A DNA stretch of 63,057 nt from Denitrobaculum tricleocarpae (GTDB lineage: Bacteria; Pseudomonadota; Alphaproteobacteria; Kiloniellales; Kiloniellaceae). The stretch spans positions 1-63,057 of the forward strand of contig NZ_ML660067.1 in NCBI RefSeq assembly GCF_007004665.1, read 5' to 3'. A model generated the notes under the pieces. It worked only from the letters and a program-made list of their open reading frames with translations, was not told where the DNA came from and did not search any database. Below, one piece after another: positions 28,695 to 35,933 of the stretch. A program made the position numbers and the translations under genes. Every line of letters starts with the position of its first letter. Within the stretch, counting starts at the first letter, position 1.

Positions 28695-28735
28695 GACGCG
28701 CGCTAGAGCGCGTCATGTTTTAACGGAAACGCTCT
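28695..28735. repeat. REP-like intergenic palindrome 1
   Basis: GACGCGC (28695-28701) pairs with GCGCGTC (28708-28714), nested with AGAGCG (28705-28710) pairing with CGCTCT (28730-28735) around TTTTAACGGAAA. AGAGCG...CGCTCT palindromes of this style are dispersed intergenic elements in alphaproteobacterial genomes. Confidence 0.6.
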
Positions 28736-28780
28736 GTGTTTTCGCTAAAAAATGTGAACCCGCTCTACATCATATAATAA

Positions 28781-28840
28781 GAGCAGATTCACCGGTACGA
28801 AGGATCGCCGAAGGCGATTCCATCTAAACCGGATCTGCTT
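28781..28840. repeat. REP-like intergenic palindrome 2 (nested hairpins)
   Basis: An inner perfect hairpin, ATCGCC-GAA-GGCGAT (28804-28818), sits within an outer imperfect stem formed by GAGCAGATTCACCGG (28781-28795) and CCGGATCTGCTT (28829-28840). It looks like a second dispersed extragenic palindrome; alternatively it may be part of structured non-coding RNA at the left end of the IS110 element. Confidence 0.6.
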
Positions 28841-28877
28841 GTCTTATGCTTTTTATCGTTTTTCAGGCCATTATGTC

Positions 28878-28911
28878 CCGCTGGGAGAGGGTTGCCGCCC
28901 TCTCTCAGCGG
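28878..28911. repeat. Strong 14-bp stem-loop upstream of the IS110 transposase
   Basis: CCGCTGGGAGAGGG (28878-28891) pairs with CCCTCTCTCAGCGG (28898-28911) at 13 of 14 positions around a six-base loop. No T-run follows, so it is not a normal terminator. IS110 elements encode a structured bridge RNA in their non-coding end; this stem is a candidate part. Confidence 0.55.
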
Positions 28912-28955
28912 CGGGGGTTGGATCGGAGATCTGCAGGCCGTTTAACGGGCCGTCT

Positions 28956-29999
28956 TAGAGTATGATCTCCCCCGTCTTTTCCATCAGGCCTGAACGGATA
29001 CCCGGGCAATTCGGCCCGAATGACAAGCATAGGACATGGAAAAGATGATACAGACTACCATCGGCATCGACATTTCCAAAGACCATCTCGATACCCACCG
29101 CCTGGCTGATGGCACCACCAGGCAGTTCGCCAACTGCAAAGCCGGCCACAAGGCCCTCATCAAGTGGCTCGCAGATACGCCGCTTGCCCGTATCGTCTAC
29201 GAACCTACGGGCCGCTACCATGGACAGCTTGAGAGCCGTCTGGGCGAGGCCGGCCTGCCTCTGGTCAAGGTCAATCCACGCCGCGCGAGGCGCTTTGCCG
29301 AGGCCATCGGAAAGCTGGCCAAAACCGACCGGGCTGACGCCGCCACATTGGCACAGATGGGAGAAGCCTTGAAACTGCAGCCTCAGCCCGCGACAGACAA
29401 AACCCTGGCCAAACTCAAGGAACTCCAGACCGCACGCGCTGCTCTTATCAAAGACAGAACCGCAGCCCGGAACCGGCAAAAAAACCTCGCGGCTCTCCTC
29501 CTCAAGCAGCAGTGTAAGGCACGCCTCGAACAGATCCACAAAGACCTAGCCGAGATCGATCAGGCAATCGATGACATCATCACCGCCGATCCCGAATGCA
29601 CCAAACGCCGGGACATCCTGGTCAGCATCCCAGGCATCGCAAAGCTAACCGCGCATGCCATGCTCATTCATATGCCCGAACTCGGAACCCTGAACCAGAA
29701 GCAGGCCGCAAGCCTCGCAGGCCTCGCCCCCGTCACACGCCAATCAGGCGCATGGCGCGGAAAAGCCTACATTCAGGGCGGACGCGCAATCCTCAGACAG
29801 ACCCTCTATATGCCCGCTCTCGTCGCAACCAGATTCAATCCCGACCTCAAAGCGAAATACCAGCAGCTCATTAAAGCTGGAAAACCTCCTAAGCTCGCCA
29901 TAACAGCCATCATGAGAAAACTCATCATTACCGCTAACGCTCTCATCAGAGCCAACAGAAACTGGAAACTTAAAACACTTGAGTAAAACGGATACTCTA
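28956..29999 (+). mobile_element. IS110-family insertion sequence (boundaries approximate)
   Basis: An IS110-type transposase gene is bracketed by an 8-bp inverted pair, TAGAGTAT (28956-28963) and ATACTCTA (29992-29999). Only about 13 bp separate the transposase stop from the right-hand copy, and the latter overlaps the tspO stop codon. IS110 elements do not make target duplications and normally lack terminal repeats, so the true left edge could lie further upstream, including the stem-loops from 28781. Confidence 0.6.
29045..29986 (+). CDS. IS110-family transposase (DEDD recombinase)
   Basis: 313 residues from the ATG at 29045 (GGAAAAG just before); ATG 29036 adds three. The N-terminal RuvC-like DEDD domain begins TIGIDISKDHLDTHRL with the first Asp, and VYEPTGRYHG and KTDRADAATLA supply further acidic positions. 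The C-terminal transposase_20 domain has LVSIPGIAKLTAHAML and the serine region SLAGLAPVTRQSGAWRGKAY. The frame is intact, so the element may be active. It is inserted between the CIA30 gene and tspO. Confidence 0.93.
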   Translation: MIQTTIGIDISKDHLDTHRLADGTTRQFANCKAGHKALIKWLADTPLARIVYEPTGRYHGQLESRLGEAGLPLVKVNPRRARRFAEAIGKLAKTDRADAATLAQMGEALKLQPQPATDKTLAKLKELQTARAALIKDRTAARNRQKNLAALLLKQQCKARLEQIHKDLAEIDQAIDDIITADPECTKRRDILVSIPGIAKLTAHAMLIHMPELGTLNQKQAASLAGLAPVTRQSGAWRGKAYIQGGRAILRQTLYMPALVATRFNPDLKAKYQQLIKAGKPPKLAITAIMRKLIITANALIRANRNWKLKTLE

Positions 30000-30476
30000 G
30001 GGACTGTTCAGCACCCACAAAGAACCGGTCAGAAGCGTCGCGAAAGCGACCCATGCGGCGTAAGGCACGAACAGCAGTCCCGCCAAACGGTCCAGGCGCC
30101 AGAAAAGCACTGTGTTGACGACGATGACGAGCAGCAGGATCACGATCTCCACCAGCGACCAGCCGATCTGCTGCAGCCCGAAAAACAGAGCCGACCACAA
30201 GAGATTCAGAGCCAACTGAACGCCATAGACGGCAAGCGCCCGGCTCCGTGCCTGTGACGCCTCCTGACGCCAGACCCGCCAGGCCGCAATCGCCATGAAG
30301 ATAAAGAGCGTCGTCCAGACCGGCCCGAAAACCCAGTCGGGCGGACTGAACACCGATCTCTCGAGCGTCTGATACCAGTTGCCCACGGACGTCGCCGTGA
30401 TCGCGCCACCGACGCCTGATACGGCAAACGACAGCAGAAAAAATCCTGCAAGACCGAACCAGTCGCGACGTGTCAT
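29997..30476 (-). CDS. tspO: TspO/MBR-family tryptophan-rich membrane protein
   Basis: 159 residues from the ATG at 30476 (AGAGAG eight bases before); an ATG at 30506 adds ten. Five transmembrane helices and the family signatures GNWYQTLERSVFSPPDWVFGPVWTTLF, ALNLLWSALFF and VPYAAWVAFATLL identify TspO. In alphaproteobacteria TspO sits in the outer or inner membrane and modulates tetrapyrrole-dependent gene expression. The C-terminus LWVLNSP ends exactly at the IS110 boundary; the stop TAG overlaps the element's end repeat, so the last residues may have been altered by the insertion. Confidence 0.9.
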   Translation of the reverse strand: MTRRDWFGLAGFFLLSFAVSGVGGAITATSVGNWYQTLERSVFSPPDWVFGPVWTTLFIFMAIAAWRVWRQEASQARSRALAVYGVQLALNLLWSALFFGLQQIGWSLVEIVILLLVIVVNTVLFWRLDRLAGLLFVPYAAWVAFATLLTGSLWVLNSP

Positions 30477-30563
30477 TTCCTGTACTCTCTTGTCTTCGAC
30501 CGTCATCCTGATTCGGTCATTTGCACCTCGATCAAAGGTATCTGGTGCGGCTCTCGCGTTCAA

Positions 30564-32123
30564 TCAATCGCATCGGGATCCGGACCGGCAACGGATTGAT
30601 ATTTCCACCCTGCTGCCGTCGGACCCTTTTCCAATAACCCTTGGTGGCCGCTTTCGATTGTCCTCACCGTGTTCGAGAAACGCGCGCGTCCAGAGAACGC
30701 TGTTGGTGTAGGGATCGGGGTCAAAACGCTCAGGCACATGCTGCGGGGCTGTAAAGGGATAGTGCTCGGCACGGCATTCGGATTGCTCAAGCAGCGCACC
30801 GTCTGAACCGATCTGGCACCAGCGTTGCCGGCTCTCGATCGGGACCCAGGCCCTCTCGCCATAAAAGCAATTCATCGCCGGGTATGTCGCAGCAATGGTC
30901 TCTTCGCCCGATGGATCCTTGAACCCCCAGAATTCGCCACTTCGAAAAATCTTACCGCCTCCCGGGCAATCGAGGCTGCTTGACGGCGGCCCCTCTCTCC
31001 TGCTGCCGGCTGTATCGATGCTCGCAGATGCCGGCACCAGTTCGTGCGTCACCTTGGTCATCCGAGATTGTGCAACTGAGGTGGTCGGTTCATCCGTCGA
31101 CTCCAGATCGTACCAGACTCCGTTAATCCGCCCCCTGGGAGGGCGTCGATAGGTCGGACGTTCAACTTCGTCGAAATACTTTCCTCCGAGAAGACGGCCC
31201 GAGCGGTCCAGAAATCCATACTGCTCGCCGCGCTGGACCAAGCCATATCCACCAGTGTGGAAATAGGAAAGTGATTCGTATTCGGTTGGAACAACCAGGA
31301 CGCCGTTTTCATCCACCGCGCCTGCATAGCCCGCCATCAGATGTAACTTCGTACCTGCAGCTCTATAGCGCTCTTTGGAGGGCCAAGGTCCCATTCTGAC
31401 CACAGCGCGTCCAGCATTCAGCCTCTGCACCATCGTATAAGCCGGTTCGACTTGCCAACTGCCGTCGGCGCGCATGAGGCCGAACAGGGCACCGCGTGTA
31501 TTACTAACCTGGGCCCAAATCAGCCCGTAACCTTCTCCGGCATGGGCAAAAAAACTGAAGGTAAAGTGCGGCTTCGTAATCCAGCCTTCCTCTTGGTATT
31601 CCCCAGTGCGATACAAACCCATGTTGCCGCTTAGGAGCGCATCTCTCTTCAGCACGGCTTTGGCCGGCGCCCTGCTGTCTGCCCACTCTCCCTCGCGAAC
31701 AAGCACAACATCTTCCGTGAAGGGTATAGAGCGCGCGAATTTCGGCGCGACGACGACCTCGCCCTTACGGTTGATGACGCCGGTATGCTCTCCCATGAGA
31801 ACTTCGGCGAGGCCGTGCTCAAACGCACCGGCAAGATCAAACCTAGGCTCTAAAACCATCTCGCCATTGAGATCGATGTAGCCGAAACGGCCGTCGACAA
31901 GGACCGCAGCGAGACCTTCGCTGAACGGCATTGCGCGCTCATAGCGCTGCGGGATCACCTCTGTCTTGCTTCTGTGCAGCACGTAACCGCAGAGACCAGA
32001 AGCGCCGCCGCAGTCGACAACGACCCTTTCCGGCCTGTCGTCCCGCGCCGGCATCAGGACCAGCACCAATGACATGACGAGCAGGAGAGAGAGTAAAATG
32101 ACCCTCAGGCTTGGTCTGTGCAT
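30564..32123 (-). CDS. WG-repeat protein, membrane-anchored or exported
   Basis: 519 residues from the ATG at 32123; ATG 32141 adds six. A strong hydrophobic anchor near the N-terminus (about 6-25, LRVILLSLLLVMSLVLVLM) is followed by tandem WG/KWG repeats: FSEGLAAVLVDGRFGYIDLNGEMVLEPRFD, then FEHGLAEVLMGEHTGVINRKGEVVV and FLDRSGRLLGGKYFDEV. WG proteins form beta-propeller-like structures of unknown function, sometimes lysozyme-inhibitor-like. Cys pairs occur near the N-terminus (CGGASGLC). AT-rich DNA lies upstream. Confidence 0.8.
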   Translation of the reverse strand: MHRPSLRVILLSLLLVMSLVLVLMPARDDRPERVVVDCGGASGLCGYVLHRSKTEVIPQRYERAMPFSEGLAAVLVDGRFGYIDLNGEMVLEPRFDLAGAFEHGLAEVLMGEHTGVINRKGEVVVAPKFARSIPFTEDVVLVREGEWADSRAPAKAVLKRDALLSGNMGLYRTGEYQEEGWITKPHFTFSFFAHAGEGYGLIWAQVSNTRGALFGLMRADGSWQVEPAYTMVQRLNAGRAVVRMGPWPSKERYRAAGTKLHLMAGYAGAVDENGVLVVPTEYESLSYFHTGGYGLVQRGEQYGFLDRSGRLLGGKYFDEVERPTYRRPPRGRINGVWYDLESTDEPTTSVAQSRMTKVTHELVPASASIDTAGSRREGPPSSSLDCPGGGKIFRSGEFWGFKDPSGEETIAATYPAMNCFYGERAWVPIESRQRWCQIGSDGALLEQSECRAEHYPFTAPQHVPERFDPDPYTNSVLWTRAFLEHGEDNRKRPPRVIGKGSDGSRVEISIRCRSGSRCD

Positions 32124-32308
32124 CGAGATCTCGCAGTTCAACTTATGGAGATGAAAAACTCAGGGATCTTAAGCCGGCGTCCCGGAGCGCAAGACTCTCG
32201 AGGCGGGGCCAATCTCTCCCGCAAGAGAACCTCGAGGTAGTTTATATCTTGTTAAAAATAAATCTTTAGGTTGTTTCTAACCTATATCAAGCATGAGCCT
32301 ATCGCCGC

Positions 32309-32626
32309 ATGGACACATCAAATCCAAGAGAAAAATCCCGGAAAAGTGCGTCCGGCGCTCCCGAGGAACAACAGGGCACAGGCTCATCAAAAATGGATAA
32401 GGTCATTGAGGAGTTCAGGCGAGAACGTGACAGTCGTGACGCGGTGGAGCGTGAGAGGACTTCCTGGGTGTTGAAAGTGCTGCTGCCAATTTTATTTTTT
32501 GCGGCAGCGTTAGACTTGATGAACATTCTTGGTTACGCCAGTTTCTACAGAACAGGTAGCGGCTTCGGTATCTCAGCCCTGGTGTTTTGCCTGGTGGCAC
32601 TTTGCGTCTTAAGACGCCGGAAGTAA
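32309..32626 (+). CDS. Small membrane protein, hypothetical
   Basis: 105 residues: a charged N-terminus (1-45, EEFRRERDSRDAVERERTS looks helical) and two transmembrane helices (about 53-73 and 84-101) ending in RRRK. No family recognised. ATG at 32309 has no clear ribosome site. The DNA upstream (32230-32300) and parts of the gene are more AT-rich than the surroundings, which may mean acquisition by transfer. Convergent with the histidine phosphatase gene. Confidence 0.5.
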   Translation: MDTSNPREKSRKSASGAPEEQQGTGSSKMDKVIEEFRRERDSRDAVERERTSWVLKVLLPILFFAAALDLMNILGYASFYRTGSGFGISALVFCLVALCVLRRRK

Positions 32627-32686
32627 ACGCCAATCAAGTAGCGTCAGCATTCAATATCACAGCTTTCCGGCAAGGAAGCGAACAGC

Positions 32687-33283
32687 TCAGTCCGTCTGAA
32701 CTCTCCCAACGACAGAAAGGCCACCGCCCACATCGGACTGCTCCAGGACGATCATCTCTCCCGATTGGGGAAAGACGCTGGTCAGCGCGGTGATGTTGAC
32801 CTGATGCGTCACGAGAACCAGCGGTTCCCCGGAGGGCTGAGCGGCCAGCCAGTCTTTGAGCGCCTGTGTTGCAGCAGGTTGTTTCTCGCGCTGGCGGAAG
32901 AAGGAATTGAGGGGCTCCAGCTCTTCCACCGGTCCCAACCCCAAAAGCTCGGCAGTCTCCAGACAGCGGCACCACTGACTTGAGAGCACCCGCGCGGAGC
33001 CGAGGCCTGCGTCGCGCAGGCGCGCACCGATCCGTTCGGCCTGTGCCCGGCCCGTGTCACTGAGATTTCTTTGCGTGCTGCAGTCCCGCAGCGCGAAATT
33101 GCCGGGGTCCCCGGTTCCCGGCGCCAGGGCGTGGCGCATGATCACGATATGCCCCTCCGCAGCCACGGACCGCAGGAGGGCTTCGTCGTCGGCCACGGCG
33201 GCGTCACGGGGCAGGACCGCAAGCAGAAGGCCGAATGCCAGACCGAGTTTCCCGGCGCCGCGCAGTAGCGTGTTACCGAGCAT
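32687..33283 (-). CDS. Periplasmic histidine phosphatase-family protein
   Basis: 198 residues from the ATG at 33283 (GGGG six bases before), coupled to the DUF427 gene by a TGATG overlap. Signal peptide 1-31 (ending AAVAD). The histidine phosphatase core has the RHG-type motif IMRHALAPGTGDP, where Gly is replaced by Ala, then LSSQWCRCLETAELLG and the second catalytic His in LVLVTHQVNI. Probably a small periplasmic phosphohydrolase; substrate unknown. Confidence 0.82.
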   Translation of the reverse strand: MLGNTLLRGAGKLGLAFGLLLAVLPRDAAVADDEALLRSVAAEGHIVIMRHALAPGTGDPGNFALRDCSTQRNLSDTGRAQAERIGARLRDAGLGSARVLSSQWCRCLETAELLGLGPVEELEPLNSFFRQREKQPAATQALKDWLAAQPSGEPLVLVTHQVNITALTSVFPQSGEMIVLEQSDVGGGLSVVGRVQTD

Positions 33284-33783
33284 CACCATCCCCGGGTACC
33301 CGGCGCGCCTTTGAAGGGGCCGACGATGTTGCCGGTAATCCAGCCGCCGTAGAAATCGCCTTCCTGGGACTGGACCTGCTCGTCGCCGACCCAGCAGGCT
33401 TCGACACGCGAGGCATAGAAAGCATAAAAGCCCTGGATTTTGCGGAAGGGCTGAGTGGTCTCCGGATAGTTCCAGGCCGCCTGTTGAGAGCGCGCCTCGC
33501 CAACCTCAAGCGACCAATAGTTGGCCGGCCCTTTGAATTCACAGAAGGAACGCCCCGCTTCCGGCACCAGAAAATCCTCGCGCACATTATCCGGCGGGAA
33601 ATAGTAGACCGGCGGATGGCTGGTTTCGAGCACCCTGTAACCCTCGGTGGTCTCCGCGACAGTCTGCCCGGCAAAGGTAACAATGAGCCGGTCCGTCACC
33701 TTTTCGATCCGCGGCGGCCGCGGGTAATCCCAAACAGATTCCTGACCTGGTCCCGGCACGACACGCAGGGGTCTTTTGAACAT
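33283..33783 (-). CDS. DUF427 domain protein
   Basis: 166 residues from the ATG at 33783 (GAAGGTG, spacing 6); an ATG at 33810 has no ribosome site. The DUF427 fold is seen in PPRIEKVTDRLIVTFAGQTVAET, SHPPVYYFPPDNV and FCEFKGPANYWSL. DUF427 proteins are small beta-barrels of unknown function, widespread in actinobacteria and proteobacteria. Coupled to the downstream phosphatase gene by overlapping stop and start codons. Confidence 0.88.
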   Translation of the reverse strand: MFKRPLRVVPGPGQESVWDYPRPPRIEKVTDRLIVTFAGQTVAETTEGYRVLETSHPPVYYFPPDNVREDFLVPEAGRSFCEFKGPANYWSLEVGEARSQQAAWNYPETTQPFRKIQGFYAFYASRVEACWVGDEQVQSQEGDFYGGWITGNIVGPFKGAPGTRGW

Positions 33784-33857
33784 AGCGGCACCTTCATTTT
33801 CAGACGTCATAAAACATACGTCGCAAGGACCGCGCCGGATCAGGTTTTCGGCAAGGA

Positions 33858-35282
33858 TCAGCTCTTGTGCCAGGGCCCGTGATGCGCCCCGGGCTCGTCA
33901 AAACGCTCAAAACTGTGTGCGCCGAAAAAGTCCCGCTGGGCCTGGATCATATTGGCCGTCGAACGGCCTGTGCGCATCATGTCAAAATAGGCAAGTGCCG
34001 CCGAGAGCGCGGGCGCAGGCAAACCCGACTTGGCCGAAACAGCCACCACTTCGCGCAGGGCCTTTTCGTTGTCCCGCAGGAGCGCGGCAAAGAAATCCGA
34101 GAACATGAGGTTCAGCGCCGGGTTCTGCGTCAAGGCATCGGCCATGTCGTTCAGCATGGTCGAGCGGATGATGCAGCCTGCGCGCCAGACCCGCGCAACA
34201 TCGGGCAGGGGCAGCGACCAATCATAGGCTTCCGAAGCAGAGGAGAGCAGCCCGAAGCCCTGTGCATAGCAGACGATCTTGCCCGCGATCAGGGCCTGCT
34301 CGAGCGCGTCGATCCTGAGCGCGTCCAGATCCAGCGCCGTTGGTGCCGCCCCGAAAAGGCTCTCGCCTGCTTTGCGCTCATCGAGCCTGGAGGACAGATT
34401 GCGCGCGGCAACCGCAGCCTCGATCACCGTTGCCGGTGCCGCCAGATGCAGGGCTTCAACCGCGGTCCAGCGCCCGGTACCCTTCTGACCGGCCCGGTCC
34501 AGGATGATATCGAGCAGCGGCCTGCCGCTCTTGGCATCGCTGCAGCGCGACACCTCGGCGGAGATTTCAATCAGATAGGATTTCAGCGGTCCTTCGTTCC
34601 AGCGCGCGAAAACCTCGCCGATCTGCGCCGCCTCCATGCCGAACCCGTCGCGCATGATGCCGTAGACCTCGGCGATCATCTGCATGTCGGCATATTCGAT
34701 ACCGTTGTGCACCGATTTCACGAAGTGCCCGGAGCCGCCCTCGCCCATCCACTGGGCGCAGGCCTGCCCTTCGTGTTTGGCGGAGATCGCTTCCAGGATA
34801 TGCGAAACCCGGTCCCAGGCGCTGCGTGCGCCGCCGCCCATGATGGAAGGACCATGGCGGGCACCCTCTTCACCACCGGAGACGCCGATGCCGAGATAGG
34901 GCACGCCCGCCGCCTTGGCCTCTTTGGTTCGGCGGTTGGTGTCATGGAAGTTGGCGTTGCCTGCATCGATGATCAGATCATCGGCGTCCAGCATGCCGCG
35001 CAGAACGCCAATCTGCTGATCCAGGATGTCGCCGGCCGGCAGCATGATGATGACGGAACGCGGGGGTTTGATGGCCGCGACGAAGTCTTCAAGGCTCTCG
35101 CAGGGCACGACCTGTGCGGCCAGGTCTCCGGCTTCGGCGTGGAACTTCCGGGTGGTCTCCGTCGTGCGGTTGAAGACGGCTATTTTGAAGCCTTTTTCCG
35201 CGATATTGAGAGCGAGACTCGCCCCCATGGTGCCGAGACCGATCAGACCGATCCCGGCAAGCTCACTGTCACCGAGTACCAT
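33858..35282 (-). CDS. gnd: 6-phosphogluconate dehydrogenase (decarboxylating)
   Basis: 474 residues, the long (dimeric) Gnd form. NADP-binding Rossmann start GIGLIGLGTMGASLALNIAEKG; the 6PGDH signature region LGIGVSGGEEGARHGPSIMGGG; catalytic Lys/Asn in HFVKSVHNGIEYADMQ; C-terminal GCIIRSTMLNDM and AQRDFFGAHSFERFD. Converts 6-phosphogluconate to ribulose 5-phosphate with CO2 and NADPH in the oxidative pentose phosphate pathway. ATG at 35282 follows AGGGGCAGT. No zwf or pgl gene is adjacent. Confidence 0.97.
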   Translation of the reverse strand: MVLGDSELAGIGLIGLGTMGASLALNIAEKGFKIAVFNRTTETTRKFHAEAGDLAAQVVPCESLEDFVAAIKPPRSVIIMLPAGDILDQQIGVLRGMLDADDLIIDAGNANFHDTNRRTKEAKAAGVPYLGIGVSGGEEGARHGPSIMGGGARSAWDRVSHILEAISAKHEGQACAQWMGEGGSGHFVKSVHNGIEYADMQMIAEVYGIMRDGFGMEAAQIGEVFARWNEGPLKSYLIEISAEVSRCSDAKSGRPLLDIILDRAGQKGTGRWTAVEALHLAAPATVIEAAVAARNLSSRLDERKAGESLFGAAPTALDLDALRIDALEQALIAGKIVCYAQGFGLLSSASEAYDWSLPLPDVARVWRAGCIIRSTMLNDMADALTQNPALNLMFSDFFAALLRDNEKALREVVAVSAKSGLPAPALSAALAYFDMMRTGRSTANMIQAQRDFFGAHSFERFDEPGAHHGPWHKS

Positions 35283-35499
35283 ACTGCCCCTGATGTTTGC
35301 TGCTGTAAAATGCTATCGAGGAGCACAAACTAATTACTGGAGGCCACCGCGTCCATCGAAAGAGAGAACTCTGCGCCCAAAGCGATCGATCCGGGAGATC
35401 ACGGCGCAAGGTTCTATCGACAGTGGCTTTGTCCAAGGCTATCTTCGCCTCAGCAAAAAGACCTTACCTCGCCAGATTTCGAGTAGGACTCCCCGGCAA

Positions 35500-35862
35500 G
35501 TGAGAAGACCCAATCTGACGACGGTCGGCTATGCCTACGGCGTACCGGAAGCCGCCATGGCCGCCGCGCTTCTCGAGTCCGCCGGTATCCTGGTTACCAG
35601 ACACCCCTGGCACACCGTCTGTGTAACCTGGAGCAAAACGCACGCCTTCGGCGGGATCGAAATACAAGTCCCTGCCTCTCAGGCTGAACAGGCAGCCACG
35701 ATCCTTGCCGACTTTCAGCCGATAGCGCGGCCGCGAAAAAGGTTGTTCCGGCTCCTGGTCTGCATCGCGGCGACGCTATTCATAGCCGTCCCGCCAGCGG
35801 CCTCGGGTTTCTTCGCGGTCGCCATGCGGCCAGGAACGATGCGCAACAGCGCTCAAGACTGA
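35500..35862 (+). CDS. DUF2007-like small membrane-associated protein
   Basis: About 120 residues from a GTG at 35500 (AGTAGGA upstream, spacing about 11); the start is uncertain. The first 75 residues resemble DUF2007 putative signal-transducing domains (VGYAYGVPEAAMAAALLESAGI, then GGIEIQVPASQAEQAATIL), a ferredoxin-like fold. A single transmembrane helix follows (about 82-105, RLLVCIAATLFIAVPPAASG). Divergent from gnd, convergent with prpE. Confidence 0.6.
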   Translation: MRRPNLTTVGYAYGVPEAAMAAALLESAGILVTRHPWHTVCVTWSKTHAFGGIEIQVPASQAEQAATILADFQPIARPRKRLFRLLVCIAATLFIAVPPAASGFFAVAMRPGTMRNSAQD

Positions 35863-35902
35863 AGGCCTTCACCTTCCCTCATTCTCCAAAAACACGGCGT
35901 AG

Positions 35903-35933
35903 AAAAACCGACGCCTGACAAACTCTGGTCAGG
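35903..35933 (-). terminator. Putative terminator of the propionate operon
   Basis: On the minus strand CCTGAC pairs with GTCAGG (plus-strand 35928-35933 and 35914-35919), followed by GCGTCGG and a T-run (35903-35907). The stem overlaps the prpE stop codon. Confidence 0.6.
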
